NCBI GenBank assembly: GCA_012934845.2
Contig: WNNJ02001443.1
Location: forward strand, 62,001 to 126,000
DNA: 64,000 nt
Direction: 5' to 3'
Source of the DNA: Pomphorhynchus laevis
Taxonomy: Eukaryota > Acanthocephala > Palaeacanthocephala > Echinorhynchida > Pomphorhynchidae
Each line of letters starts with the position of its first letter. Within the stretch, counting starts at the first letter, position 1. Under the pieces are notes generated by a model. That model made no database searches. It was given only the letters and a program-made list of their open reading frames with translations, and was not told the DNA's origin. Position numbers and translations under genes: made by a program. Positions 1-9,363 of the stretch are shown here, piece by piece.

Positions 1-858
1 TATCATTATTAACCGGCTTCAGATGGACATAGATTTCATACACTAGTGGTGCAAGTCACATGATCTTACTATTAACATAGAAAAGACCAATCACATGCGT
101 TTAGGTCAGTTGATGTACTATGGCTCGTACACTTTAGGCGGTTAAGAATGTTGATCAAGTCAAGGATCTCGGTATTATATTATCTAATAATCTGTCATCG
201 GGTCCTCATGTAAGATATATTGTAAGCAAATGTCAACGCATCCTAGGGCTACTACGGAGAACACCAGGTTCAATAGATGTAGACTCATTTAGGGTGCTGT
301 TCCCCTCGATTGTCCTTTCTCATATGCTATATGCTTCATCATCAATCTTTCCGCAATCTAAGGGTGATTTGCGTTTACTTGAGGGCATTCTCCGTAAAGC
401 TAGTCATGTGGTTTCTTCGATTCGAGATATTCCCTACCCTCAGAGACTAGACGTTCTAGGCATATGCGATGTTGAGACGTCCTTAATTAAAGCAGATTTG
501 ATGTTGGTGTGGAGGACACTGCACTCTTCTAAGCACGTTTTAAACCCTCTATTTACACTTTCTGCTAATTAAAATCTACGAGGACATAAGTTTAAACTGG
601 TACACAAACTGGGACCGAAGGTGAACCGAGGTGACATAAGACATCGAATTGTCAAACATTGGAATAAATTACCATCTACTGTTGTTGAGGCCACACATGT
701 ATCAGAATTGAAGAATTATATTCGTGCTGAATTCCGCCCTGAATCCTGACTTGTTTCAGCTGCTTTGTTGACTATTTTTAATTTCTCTCTCTCTTTTTTT
801 ACTGTGATGCCCCTGTTTTGAGCTTTGCTCTTTTTGCGGTCAATGAATAATAATACTT
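1..858 (+). mobile_element. CR1-like LINE (CRf), 3' end of ORF2 plus tail
   Basis: From about 141 the plus strand encodes the thumb and C-terminal part of a CR1/Jockey-group ORF2: DLGIILSNNL, LLRRTPGS, GILRKASHVV, then WNKLPSTVVEA, ending in TGA at 747-749. One in-frame TAA at 570-572 and stops before 141 break the frame. The palm with its YADD box is not present; the element runs in from outside the window or is 5'-truncated. The 3' UTR carries a small hairpin, GAGC-ttt-GCTC (820-830), and ends in an AATAATAATA microsatellite, as do other CR1-like copies here. An inactive fossil copy; family assignment is firm, clade less so. Confidence 0.8.
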
Positions 859-929
859 TTACAAGTAATGGACTTAACTCTGGAAAAAATGCTCAAATTG
901 AAATTACCCATCATGCGTATGTGTTTAAG

Positions 930-2566
930 AAAATTTAGTGTATCTTAATACACGATAAACCTCGATTCCAAGATCAATTACTATCCTACAATCGAATAAA
1001 CGTACTTATGTCATGAGTAGACAAAAATCCATAGTTCGAAATTCAACTAAACATCATTCGAAGAGAAAATCCCCTGTTAATGATGAATACGTAAAACATA
1101 TGAAGGTCAATTCTTATAACAACAAAAGTGGGATTGCTAAGCCACCCAATATGGAAAATAATTGCATCACCAACATGGCTAATAGGAAAAAGCGCAGGTG
1201 TAAATGCAGTTTTTGTGCATCAGCCCATCTAACAATACTAATATTTTCGATGATCAACGAATTCTCGACGCATCATCTGAAGTGCTGGTTTTCCTCGACC
1301 AGAATCTATCACAGTAGAAACGGAAGTATATGAACCGATAGTACAATAATTCAATTTCCATCAGAATCAATCATCCGAAAGTATAGCTTGTCAAAATTCT
1401 TGTTTACAGACTATTCAGCTGTTAAATCAAACAAATAAGGAAATTGAGTGAACGAAATCCATATCGTGTATGCGTGTTCAAGCAAATTCTATGTCGCTTA
1501 TTTATATTGTTCTATTCTCACCATTAAACTACTATACGAATTGACTAAGCGTTTATCTCTAATAGCCACAATTCGCTCTTAGTATCAAACTTTTTGGTTT
1601 CTAAGCGAAGATTTAACTTCATTGTATTTTCAGCTATTGCTTTACTTGATAAGAGGTGAAAGATATTTTGCTGTAGATCGTCTAGTTTATCATCTAGTTT
1701 GTGGATTCACTTTTTTGTTTTTGTTTATTAAAGTAGAACAATTACGGATTCACAAACTAGACGATGATGTAAATAAACTGTCATCGGTGTTTTCTTAAAA
1801 AGTCCATGATAATGAAGAAGAGTTGGCTTTTATTAAAGTTAGACTAGGAAAGAAGCAGTTCGGCAAGCCTATACTTCTTAAGGCTATGTTCAATTAATCT
1901 GATCAAGCAAAATCTGATCTTAAAGTGTGGCTACTTTAAGCCACACTTTTTGTGGACTTGTAAGCGTACAGCTTGTACGCATTTGCCACATTAAATAAAT
2001 TTGTATTATTATTACTATTTGAAAAATTAAATTAAAATTAAACAAGAATTCCTCGATCGTCTTTCAAAAGATGAAACTAACATTAATATTAGAAATTTTC
2101 GTGTGATGAAATGGTAACAACAGATCTATGGACTCAATTAAAAGATTTATAGACCAACATTCATGTGACTTCTCGAGAGTGAACTCTAGTTTATTTTTCT
2201 GATGTTTTTAGTTCGACATAAATTCTCCGTTTACAAGGTGTTGCTAATACTCGTACTTATTGGCTATACCAATATTAGAAGTCTTTCTACCCAAATTCAT
2301 GAACTAAAATTACACATTTCTTCACCAAACTGCGATATAATTTGTATTACTAAAATTTGGCTTCATTATGATATTGATACCAGGTTAGTTGATGTTCATT
2401 ATTATTACAACAGGTCATAGCCATTAGATCTCAAACTTTTTTAAGGTCTTGATTATAAGCTAGTGAAAAGTGATTACATTTCACGAAGAATCGGTCGTGG
2501 AATAATTGTATATGTAAAATAAGGACCGCTAATAAAGACTGTAAAAGGAATGTGAACATTATGTCT
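930..2566 (+). mobile_element. CR1-like LINE (CRe), decayed ORF1 and start of ORF2 endonuclease
   Basis: A probable ORF1 start (ATG 1013) leads into a basic stretch and a Cys pair (CKCSFC near 1200). Further on, RLGKKQFGKPILLKAMF (about 1840-1895) is the RRM-like region, and after a nested insertion RLSKDETNINIRNFRV (about 2055-2110) is the conserved ORF1 end found in every CR1-like copy here. ORF2 follows in pieces: YTNIRSLSTQIHEL (about 2262-2305) is the APE-endonuclease N-terminus, and GRGIIVYVK (about 2494-2520) its GGGV-type motif. Many stops and frameshifts. It stops at about 2566, where an L2a copy begins. Beginning of the element is estimated; nothing clear lies between 858 and about 930. 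Confidence 0.65.
1924..2020 (+). mobile_element. L2-type 3' tail nested in CRe ORF1
   Basis: This short piece interrupts the CRe ORF1 and carries the L2-family terminal signature: GTAAGC followed by the hairpin GCGTACA-gct-TGTACGC (1964-1980), then ATTTGCCACATTAAATAAAT and an ATT-rich end. Just before it, AAAGTGTGGC (1922-1931) and GCCACACTTT (1940-1949) form a perfect 10-bp stem. The hairpin differs from the other L2 copies by a paired G-to-A and C-to-T change that keeps the pairing. A severely 5'-truncated LINE insertion or a SINE that borrowed the LINE tail; I cannot tell which. Confidence 0.65.
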
Positions 2567-5372
2567 GCTCCTTGATATCGTCGAACAATTATCTATAAGT
2601 ATTCTCTGCATTACCGAATCCTGGCATTGTGACTCCGACGATCTTGCTATTCGTTGTCTATGTCGCTCTAGTTGTTCTGTAGTTGAATCAACTCGTCCAA
2701 TTATCTATCACACATCAACTGCTTATAACCACGGCGGTATTGTTGGCATTGCTCGTCACCCAACGTCTCTACGTAAAATTAATGCTAACATCCGTTCCAT
2801 TTCGTTCAAATTGCTCAAATACATATCATCAAGCCCTTTACATCTTGAACTTGTGACTGCATATCGTTCAGGCTAAGCAATCCCCTCACGTATGTTCTTA
2901 GACGAACTTGCAGATTTTCTATCACACGGTTTATTGTCTAATAATCCTTCTCTTGTTCTCGGTGACTCTAACATTCATCTTGATCGCATAGCTGACTCTA
3001 TCTCTCTAACTAGCATTTTTTCTGATTATAACTATAAATGACTTTTAACAAAACCCACTCATATTCTCAGCGGTGCTCTCGACAATATTGATTTTCCTAA
3101 CTGCTTCAATGAATATACCTCCTTGTCAATTACTGATTCTTGTTTGTCTAATTATTTCCTTATCACTCTTACTCGTCCCATCCTCCTTCTCCGTCTCCAG
3201 CATTAGCTACTCCAAATCGACCCTGGAAACTTCTCGATATCCCTATTCTCTGCAAAGCCTTATTCAATTATTCACTTTTTCACTTCCACTTAATTATCTT
3301 TATCCAGATAATCTCTGTATTCTGTTTGATTATGAACTTACAACTATCCTCAATCATCTTCGGTCCATTCCACTTTGACTTTTTCAGCGTTTGCGCCATA
3401 CTCTCTGGTTTAATTACGACTGTAGTATTTCTAAGCGTCCACTCCGTCATACTTTTTTGTGTGTTTAATCGATTTCTTAAACGTTCTCAAAACTCACTCA
3501 GTCCAAATCTCCGTGCTTCCTATCTTTCTCTCCGCCGTTTCCTCCCATTTTTATGAGAACTAAACGTACTCTCTTTTGGCAAAATCAACTCAAGTTCTCT
3601 TCAAACTCTAAATCTATTTGGAAAATCTTAAACTCAATTCTTTCACGATCATCTACCTTTTGTAAAATAAATCCTGATGAATTTTATTCGTAGCCTCTCT
3701 TCTCTTAAAATACTTCCCTCCCAAAGCTTCTTCACGTTTCGGTTGATGAAGTTTCTTCGGTTCTGCTGTCATTACCTAATAAAACCTCTCCTTCTGACCC
3801 AATTTCCACTCACTGGCTTAAAAATATCTGCTTATCTATCTCACCCTTCCTAACCACATTGTTCAACTCGTCCATCCGTAGCCGTACATTTCCTTCCATT
3901 TGGAAATGCGCCACTGTTCGCCTTCTCCTCAATAAGCAATCTCTCTACTCCTCACTACCATCTTCGTACCGTTTAATCTCACTTCTCCCAACCCTCTCTA
4001 AAATCCTTGAGTGTCTTGTTCTTAAGCAAGTTAATACATATCTCTATTCCTCTAACTTATTTCCTCCCTTCCAAGCCGCTTTTCGCTCTTATTACTCTAC
4101 CGAAATTGCATGTCTTAAAGTTTATAACGACTTACTCATATCGCGCGATCATAAATTATGTAGTGTCATAGTTTCTCTTGATCTATCGTCTGCTTTTGAC
4201 ATCGTCGATCACTCGATTCTTCTCCATCGCCTTCGTCATGATTATGACTTCTCTTTACCCACTGTATCATGGTTTTCTTCATATCTATCAAACCGTACAT
4301 TTCGCGTCTATTCTAACTCTTCTCTTTCCAATACTTCTTCAATCCCAATTGTTGTCCTACAAGACTATGTATTAGGCCCTTTCTTTTCTCTCTTTTTCTC
4401 GATGATTTGCCTTCTATTTATCATAAATTTAACTTCCATGTTACACAATATGCTTATGACATTTTTATCTATAATCATGTACCTGCTAATCGTATTCATG
4501 ATCTTATTGTTTCTGCTTCCAACAGTCTTGCCTCAATTTTCATTCATTTTTCTTCCCTTCGTCTTACTCTGAATCCTAATAAATCCAAAATAATGTGAAT
4601 TTTTCCTCGACGCCCCGACTTAGAACCTCCATCCGCATCATTACATCCTACAATTCTTCCTATCATTGGCAATCTCGTTTTCTTAGGCTTTCTTTTCGAC
4701 AACCGACTTTCACTTAAACCTTTCGTTAGAAATAAAGTACGCTCATTTACCTTGATTCTCCGCAACCTCCGTCAAATTCGTAGATTGATCTATTTCCCTT
4801 GTATGACTCTCATATCTTCTCTCCTTTCCTCAAAACTTAATTACTGTCTTAGTATATTTTCCAATTCACATAAATCCACTCTTCTTCCCCTACAACGCAT
4901 CGTCAACGCAGGTGTCCGTATTCTCCTCCGTCTTCGTCGTTTTGATCATACATCCCACCATCTTGCTTCTCTCAATTTACCTACGGTTTATTCTTATGTT
5001 CAAATTCGTCTTCTTCTCGTTGCTTTCCGCCTTGTAACTTTTCATACCCCTTCATTTCTCAGCCTTACTTTTCTCGACAATTTTCGTCCTGTTTACTCTT
5101 CCTCGCGTTCTCGTAATTTTCGTCTTTTACATGTTCCAAACTACTTTACCTTTATTAGCTTCCGCTTCTTCCTTGTGGCTGCTTTTCTCTCATAAAATCA
5201 TTTTCCATTCATATACGCCAATCAACTTCAATGCCGTGTTTCAAACGTCAAATCCGATCACATTTAAATAATTTAAGAAATTTATTTATATTACGCTTGA
5301 TGTTTTTTGGTTAGTGGACTTGTAAGTGTGCAGTTGCCGTTTTAAATAAATTATTATTGTTAATTATTGTTA
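2567..5372 (+). mobile_element. L2-like LINE, subfamily L2a, 5'-truncated and decayed
   Basis: Covers ORF2 from inside the endonuclease (CITESWHCDSDD near 2610, NHGGIVGIARHP near 2740) through the reverse transcriptase to the 3' tail. The open stretch 3859-4572 holds RT motifs: FQAAFRS, STEIACLKVYNDLL, and VSLDLSSAFDIVDHSILL (box A, about 4170-4225). The catalytic YADD reads YAYD after a frameshift (about 4455), so the copy is dead. The stretch 4752-5195 is the C-terminal domain. The plus strand is strikingly rich in T and C. The tail at 5311-5372 keeps ACTTGTAAG and TTTAAATAAATT but has lost most of the terminal hairpin. RT type resembles the L2/Maui group (LDLSSAFDIVDHSILL, WFSSYLSNRTF). 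Confidence 0.85.
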
Positions 5373-6265
5373 ATGATCACACAGTATCTAGAATGTTTCA
5401 TTCAAATATCGTTCTCAATCACTATCAAAGAGTTAAGCAATCAATGATAAATCGCTATTGAAGAGTCGATATAGATGGTAAAAGCTTCATATAATATCCG
5501 ATTAGATGATCTTGATTTAATATTATTATTGTTTGAACGACTTACAAGCAGGGGCTTAAATAGCCTGTTCACATGAAATAAAAACCAACAAAATCATAAA
5601 AACTGTTCACATCTATAAGGGAACACTTCTTTTCGAATAGCAGGATCCATCCGTAATCCGGACTTGAATGCTGAGACACCACTGCTGCAAACAGTCCCTC
5701 CATCCAGTTTGTTCTAAAGTCCAACTACTCTTCGTTGAAATTGTATACACCGGGATTTTTTCAATAAATTCTGGGGTCAAAGTCAAACTGTGTCCGCGAA
5801 GAAATGTCCACTGTCGCAGTTGTAAACACATCCGAAGAGGATGATGTTTTCGGATATTTCAGTCGGACATTTTCTAACTATACATTTGTGATTAGGTACG
5901 CCTTTAATTTCTATAACATCGTGTATTTTCCCCAAGTTGGTGACTTGCCGTTGTGGCTACTATGTTTGTGTCTTTGTGGGGGGCTATACGAATATTTAAT
6001 CACCCACTCGTAGATAGACTTCGTTAATAAAGACATGTTATCAATATTGGGCGGCCTACAGATCCGGCGCTGATAGTTGTATATAAAATTCACTGGATAG
6101 TTAAATCATTCGAATGACGACAAGGGGCTGATTTATGTAAATGTGTTGCTTCCTCGATGCCTATAGAGGACCTTACCGCTATTTTTATATTTCTTTGACA
6201 CCGCTCGACTTTATCATTTCATTCGTAATAGTTATCACATCGATAAATAACAGCTACGCAGCGTG
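5373..6265 (+). other. Unassigned stretch with a possible minus-strand coding remnant
   Basis: No transposon family of the window is recognisable here. On the minus strand about 5783-5945 is one open run of about 53 codons containing GKIHDVIEIKGVPNHKC and FGCVYNCDSGHFFADT, with paired cysteines (KCIVRKC, GCVYNC), and a second frame at 5613-5831 stays open beside it. These look protein-like but I do not recognise them; they may be an old host exon or an unknown transposase. The flanks 5373-5600 and 6094-6265 are AT-rich and featureless to my reading. Confidence 0.3.
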
Positions 6266-7062
6266 AGGAAAGGAACATCTTAAACTTCCTTCTAGCTATC
6301 GCCCCATTTCACTACACCGTACTCTTTCTAAGCTCTAAAAACGCCTCATCTTAATACAGATCAACGCTTATCTCTCCTCATCACTGCTGTACCCTCCTTA
6401 ACAACCGCTTTTCGCTCTAACGAAAAGACGCTCTCGACGTTTCGGCGTAGAACCTCCTTCCGTATCATTAAATTCTACAATTCTTCCTATCGTTGATAAT
6501 CTCGTTTTCCTAGGCTTTCATTTCGACAACCGACATTCACTTAAACCATCCGTTAGTGATAAACTACGCTCATCTACCTTGATACACCGCAATATCCGTC
6601 AAGTTCGTAGATTGATCGATTTCCCTTCTTGTATGACTCTCATATCTTCTCTTCTTTTCTCAAGACTTGATTACTATCTTAGTCTATTTTCCAACTCACC
6701 TAAATCCACTCTTCTTCCTTTACAACGCATCATCAAGGCTGCCGTCGGAGTTCTCCTTTGTCTTCGTCGTTTTAATCATACATCCCACTATCTTGTTTTT
6801 CTTGATTGGCCTACCCTTTATCGTCGTGTTCAAATTCGTCTTCTTATCATTGCTTTTCGCCTTATAACTTCTCATACCCCTTCATTTCTCAACCTTCCTT
6901 TTCTCGACAATTCTCGTACTGTGTATTGTGCTCTGCGTTCCCGTAATTCCCTTCTTTTACATGTCCCATACTACTCTACCATTTGAGTAGTATGGGACTA
7001 CTCTATCATGTGAGCGTGCATTTTGCACGCATTTGCTACGTTAAATAACTTATTGTATTATT
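6266..7062 (+). mobile_element. Chimeric L2b/L2a LINE fragment
   Basis: About 6283-6415 reads as L2b RT (YRPISL region, matching the copy near 24450-24570). At about 6425 it switches to L2a, from the RT thumb onward, skipping the palm. The open stretch 6579-6986 encodes the C-terminal domain (IHRNIRQVRRLIDF, LISSLLFSRLDYYLSL, LLLHVPYYST). The tail has the complete hairpin GCGTGCA-ttt-TGCACGC, then ATTTGCTACGTTAAATAA (about 7014-7048) and an ATT-rich end. The palm and YADD box are absent. Either template switching during reverse transcription or later recombination would give this structure. Confidence 0.7.
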
Positions 7063-7066
7063 ATTT

Positions 7067-7331
7067 CCATCGTTCATCAACCTTCCTTTCTTAGACGACA
7101 TTCTCCCCACCTCGCTATCGCTGCGTTCCCGTCATGCCCTCTTATTCCACGTTCCCAATTACTCCAACAACTGCGGTCTCCGATGCTTCCTCGTTGCCGT
7201 CTTACTTGCCTGGAATCAACCCCCTCTCGACGTCCGCCGCGCTCCCTTCTTTATCACATTCAAACACCTCCGTTCACAACTTCTCGACACATGATTTACA
7301 TTTTTGTTTTGTTGTGGTCATGTAAGCGTGC
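7067..7331 (+). repeat. L2b 3' fragment R, direct repeat of 8466-8730
   Basis: 265 bp of L2b ORF2 C-terminus and 3' UTR, cut off within the terminal hairpin after GTAAGCGTGC. It is the same length as, and only a few substitutions away from, 8466-8730 inside the left arm of the inverted duplication. Its right end coincides with the left boundary of that arm (7328). Confidence 0.8.
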
Positions 7332-7606
7332 CCGGTGTTAGCGCAAAAATCTTTGAAGGAGATCGATAGGTTAAGTTTACGGCTAACCTGATAAACCTGC
7401 TAAATTTCTTTTGCCTGTTGGGAACTAGCGGTGGACTATCAAATATTGATATTATCTCAAATGAAGTCGTTGCACAATGTTTTATTTAATTTCTTTCATT
7501 TGGCCAAGTCGAGAGACGCAGTGCCCTAATAAATTTCCTCTACATTATTATATTTATTATTATGTATGCAGGACTCGTAAATCGTCTAGGTACGTCTGAG
7601 AATCGT

Positions 7607-7755
7607 AAAAAAGGATTTATTTTTACATGGAAAATGCGTGCCGGCGCACCGCTTACATGACCACAACGACAAAAAACAAAACTCTAAATCATGTGTCGAG
7701 GAGGTGGGTACGGAGGATGTATTTGAATGTAATAAAGGCGGGTGTATTCGAATGT
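7607..7755 (-). mobile_element. L2b 3' tail inside the left arm
   Basis: Read on the minus strand this gives the end of the L2b 3' region: TCGACACATGATTTA, GTGGTCATGTAAGCGGTGC, then GCACGC and an A/T-rich end. Its right-arm twin is at about 15648-15796 on the plus strand. It is truncated on its 5' side where the PLE remnant begins. Confidence 0.65.
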
Positions 7756-7769
7756 AATCTATGCCTATA

Positions 7770-8390
7770 GATTAGCATTATTATATTTAACATTATTATG
7801 TTTTGTTTATTTTATAATTATATTAAATACGTAGACTCAGTTAGCTTATTTGATTCTCATGGAATCAAATGGGAATTTAATAAAGGCATAGATTTGTTCT
7901 GTTATCATACCTTAGCAAACGTGATTTTATTGTTCCATATCTTGTTCACATCAACAGCTTATTATTTCGAAACAACTTACAACTCTGTATTATGAGGAAG
8001 TGTTCAGATCGGCAACTAAATTATTGCCGGAACTGAAGAACTTGGATTACATTAAAAGTGAAATTTTAAGAATTTTCTTCAAAATCATTAAAATAATTTA
8101 ATAGATACATATTTAAACTAGTTCACTGTAAAAAATTAAACGAAAAATTGTAAAATATATAAATTAAAAAATTAAAGGAGAACGTTTAATCAGAAGAAAT
8201 ACATTAGAAGAATATCATAAAGAATATATTAACGGCATGCGATTACTACTCTGAAGATATAATTATAATCGAAAATCTAAATGATCCAATGGTGGTGTTT
8301 CTCCATCTGAAAATATATGATTTAGATCCTAAGTTACCCATTAATACAAACTGTGCACGAGTATTAGGACTTATAATTGAGAAACAACTC
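7770..8390 (+). mobile_element. Penelope-like element remnant in the left arm
   Basis: About 7795-7855 matches 37205-37260 next to the main PLE (ATTATGTTTTGTTTATTTTA, ACGTAGACTCAGTTAGCT). About 8070-8165 matches the end of the PLE RT region near 36715-36805 (residues LQNH, NNLIDTY, KIVKYIN in degenerate form). Material between is not recognisable. The 65-codon open frame at 7798-7995 is probably incidental. Order and boundaries suggest a PLE terminal repeat joined to the end of the RT. The right-arm twin lies at about 15013-15633. Confidence 0.55.
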
Positions 8391-8392
8391 TC

Positions 8393-8772
8393 CTAGCCCA
8401 CCATCCACTTCCGCATCAAACTCCGCCTTCTTCTCGTAGCTTTTCGTATCATCGATGTCGGCTCCCCATCGTTCATCAACCTTCCTTTCTTGGACGACAT
8501 TCTCCCCACCTCGCTATCGCTGCGTTCCCGTCATGCCCTCTTATGCCACGTTCCCAATTACTCCAACAACTGCGGTCTCCGATGCTTCCTCGTTGCCGTC
8601 TTACTTGCCTGGAATCAACCCCCTCTCGACGTCCGCCGCGCTCCCTTCTAAATCACATTCAAACACCTCCGTTCACACCTTCTCGACACATGATTTACAT
8701 TTTTGTTTTGTTGTGGTCATGTAAGCGTGCGCTGGCACGCATTTGCCACGTTAAAATAAATCTTTTTTAAAC
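8393..8772 (+). mobile_element. L2b LINE, 3' end only
   Basis: Encodes the last part of L2b ORF2 in broken form (FHIRIKLRLL-like start, FSTHDL end) and the complete tail: GTGGTCATGTAAGC, hairpin GCGTGC-gctg-GCACGC (8725-8740), then ATTTGCCACGTTAAAATAAA. It starts abruptly at the PLE junction (about 8392), the usual 5' truncation of a LINE. Positions 8466-8730 are nearly identical to 7067-7331. From 8773 to about 8934 I see nothing identifiable. Confidence 0.75.
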
Positions 8773-8934
8773 GCTTTTGTGTAAAACGATCAGCAGTTGT
8801 CGATTAAGACTTTATAGAGAACACTCGCTCCAGGAATGTATTCTGTCTTGCGTCAATTATTTCATGCGAGTCCACCGATTAAAGTGATCGCCGACCTCCA
8901 AAATGCCGTCTGGGCCAGCAATCAACGATAGATT

Positions 8935-9250
8935 GAAAAATATATAAATCAACACAACAATATTAAAAAACATTCAAAATCATTAGCGGAATTTTTTTAT
9001 GAATAATATATATATTTCGTATTAGAATAGGATACTAGATAATAAAATTTTATAAGAAGAAATACGTCATTAGCACTTGTTTGGCCCCGCTGCTTTGTTA
9101 GGTCGAGGAATAGAGGCCGAAACCTGCTAACATAGCAGTTTTTCCTGATGACCTCTGCTCCTTGTTCTGATACAACGCTGTTATTTATTAGTCAATTCAT
9201 AAAAATTGACTTTTAATTTACATTTCAATTTTTTATTTTAACTTAATTTT
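8935..9250 (+). mobile_element. Penelope-like element, 3' end fragment
   Basis: Matches the end of the PLE ORF and 3' region at about 36795-37100: AATATATAAATCAACACAA, then the GC-richer block TTTGGCCCCGCTGCT ... GGCCGAAACCTGCTA ... CATAGCAG ... CCTGATGACCTCT, and GTTATTTATTAGTCAATTC. CTGCTATGTT-type and AACATAGCAG-type segments can pair. 5'-truncated within the end of the RT; no coding capacity. The sequence from 9180 to 9285 is A/T-rich and may include the PLE end. Confidence 0.7.
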
Positions 9251-9363
9251 GATTTATTAATTTTGATTTTTATTTTTATTTATTTAAAAAAAGGAATTTA
9301 TTTTAACGTGGCAAATGCGTGCCAGCGCACGCCTACATGACCACAATAAAACAAGACTGTGAA

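Larger units (their letters stand above)
7328..8772 (+). repeat. Inverted duplication, left arm
   Basis: This arm pairs base for base with the reverse complement of 14633-16075; for most of its length paired positions sum to 23403. Contents in order: the 3' end of LINE-X (7328 to about 7550), an L2b tail on the minus strand (about 7607-7755), a PLE remnant (about 7770-8390) and an L2b 3' end on the plus strand (8393-8772). All junctions are shared by both arms, so the arm was copied as a finished composite. The central part is nearly identical between arms (the 65-codon open frames 7798-7995 and 15408-15605 differ at one residue), whereas the L2b end is clearly more diverged. Confidence 0.85.

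Noticed and set aside
7798-7995. Conserved small protein gene (65 codons, also at 15408-15605)
   Set aside because: The two copies are conserved only because both lie in the recent inverted duplication; the sequence is PLE-derived terminal DNA with no independent support.
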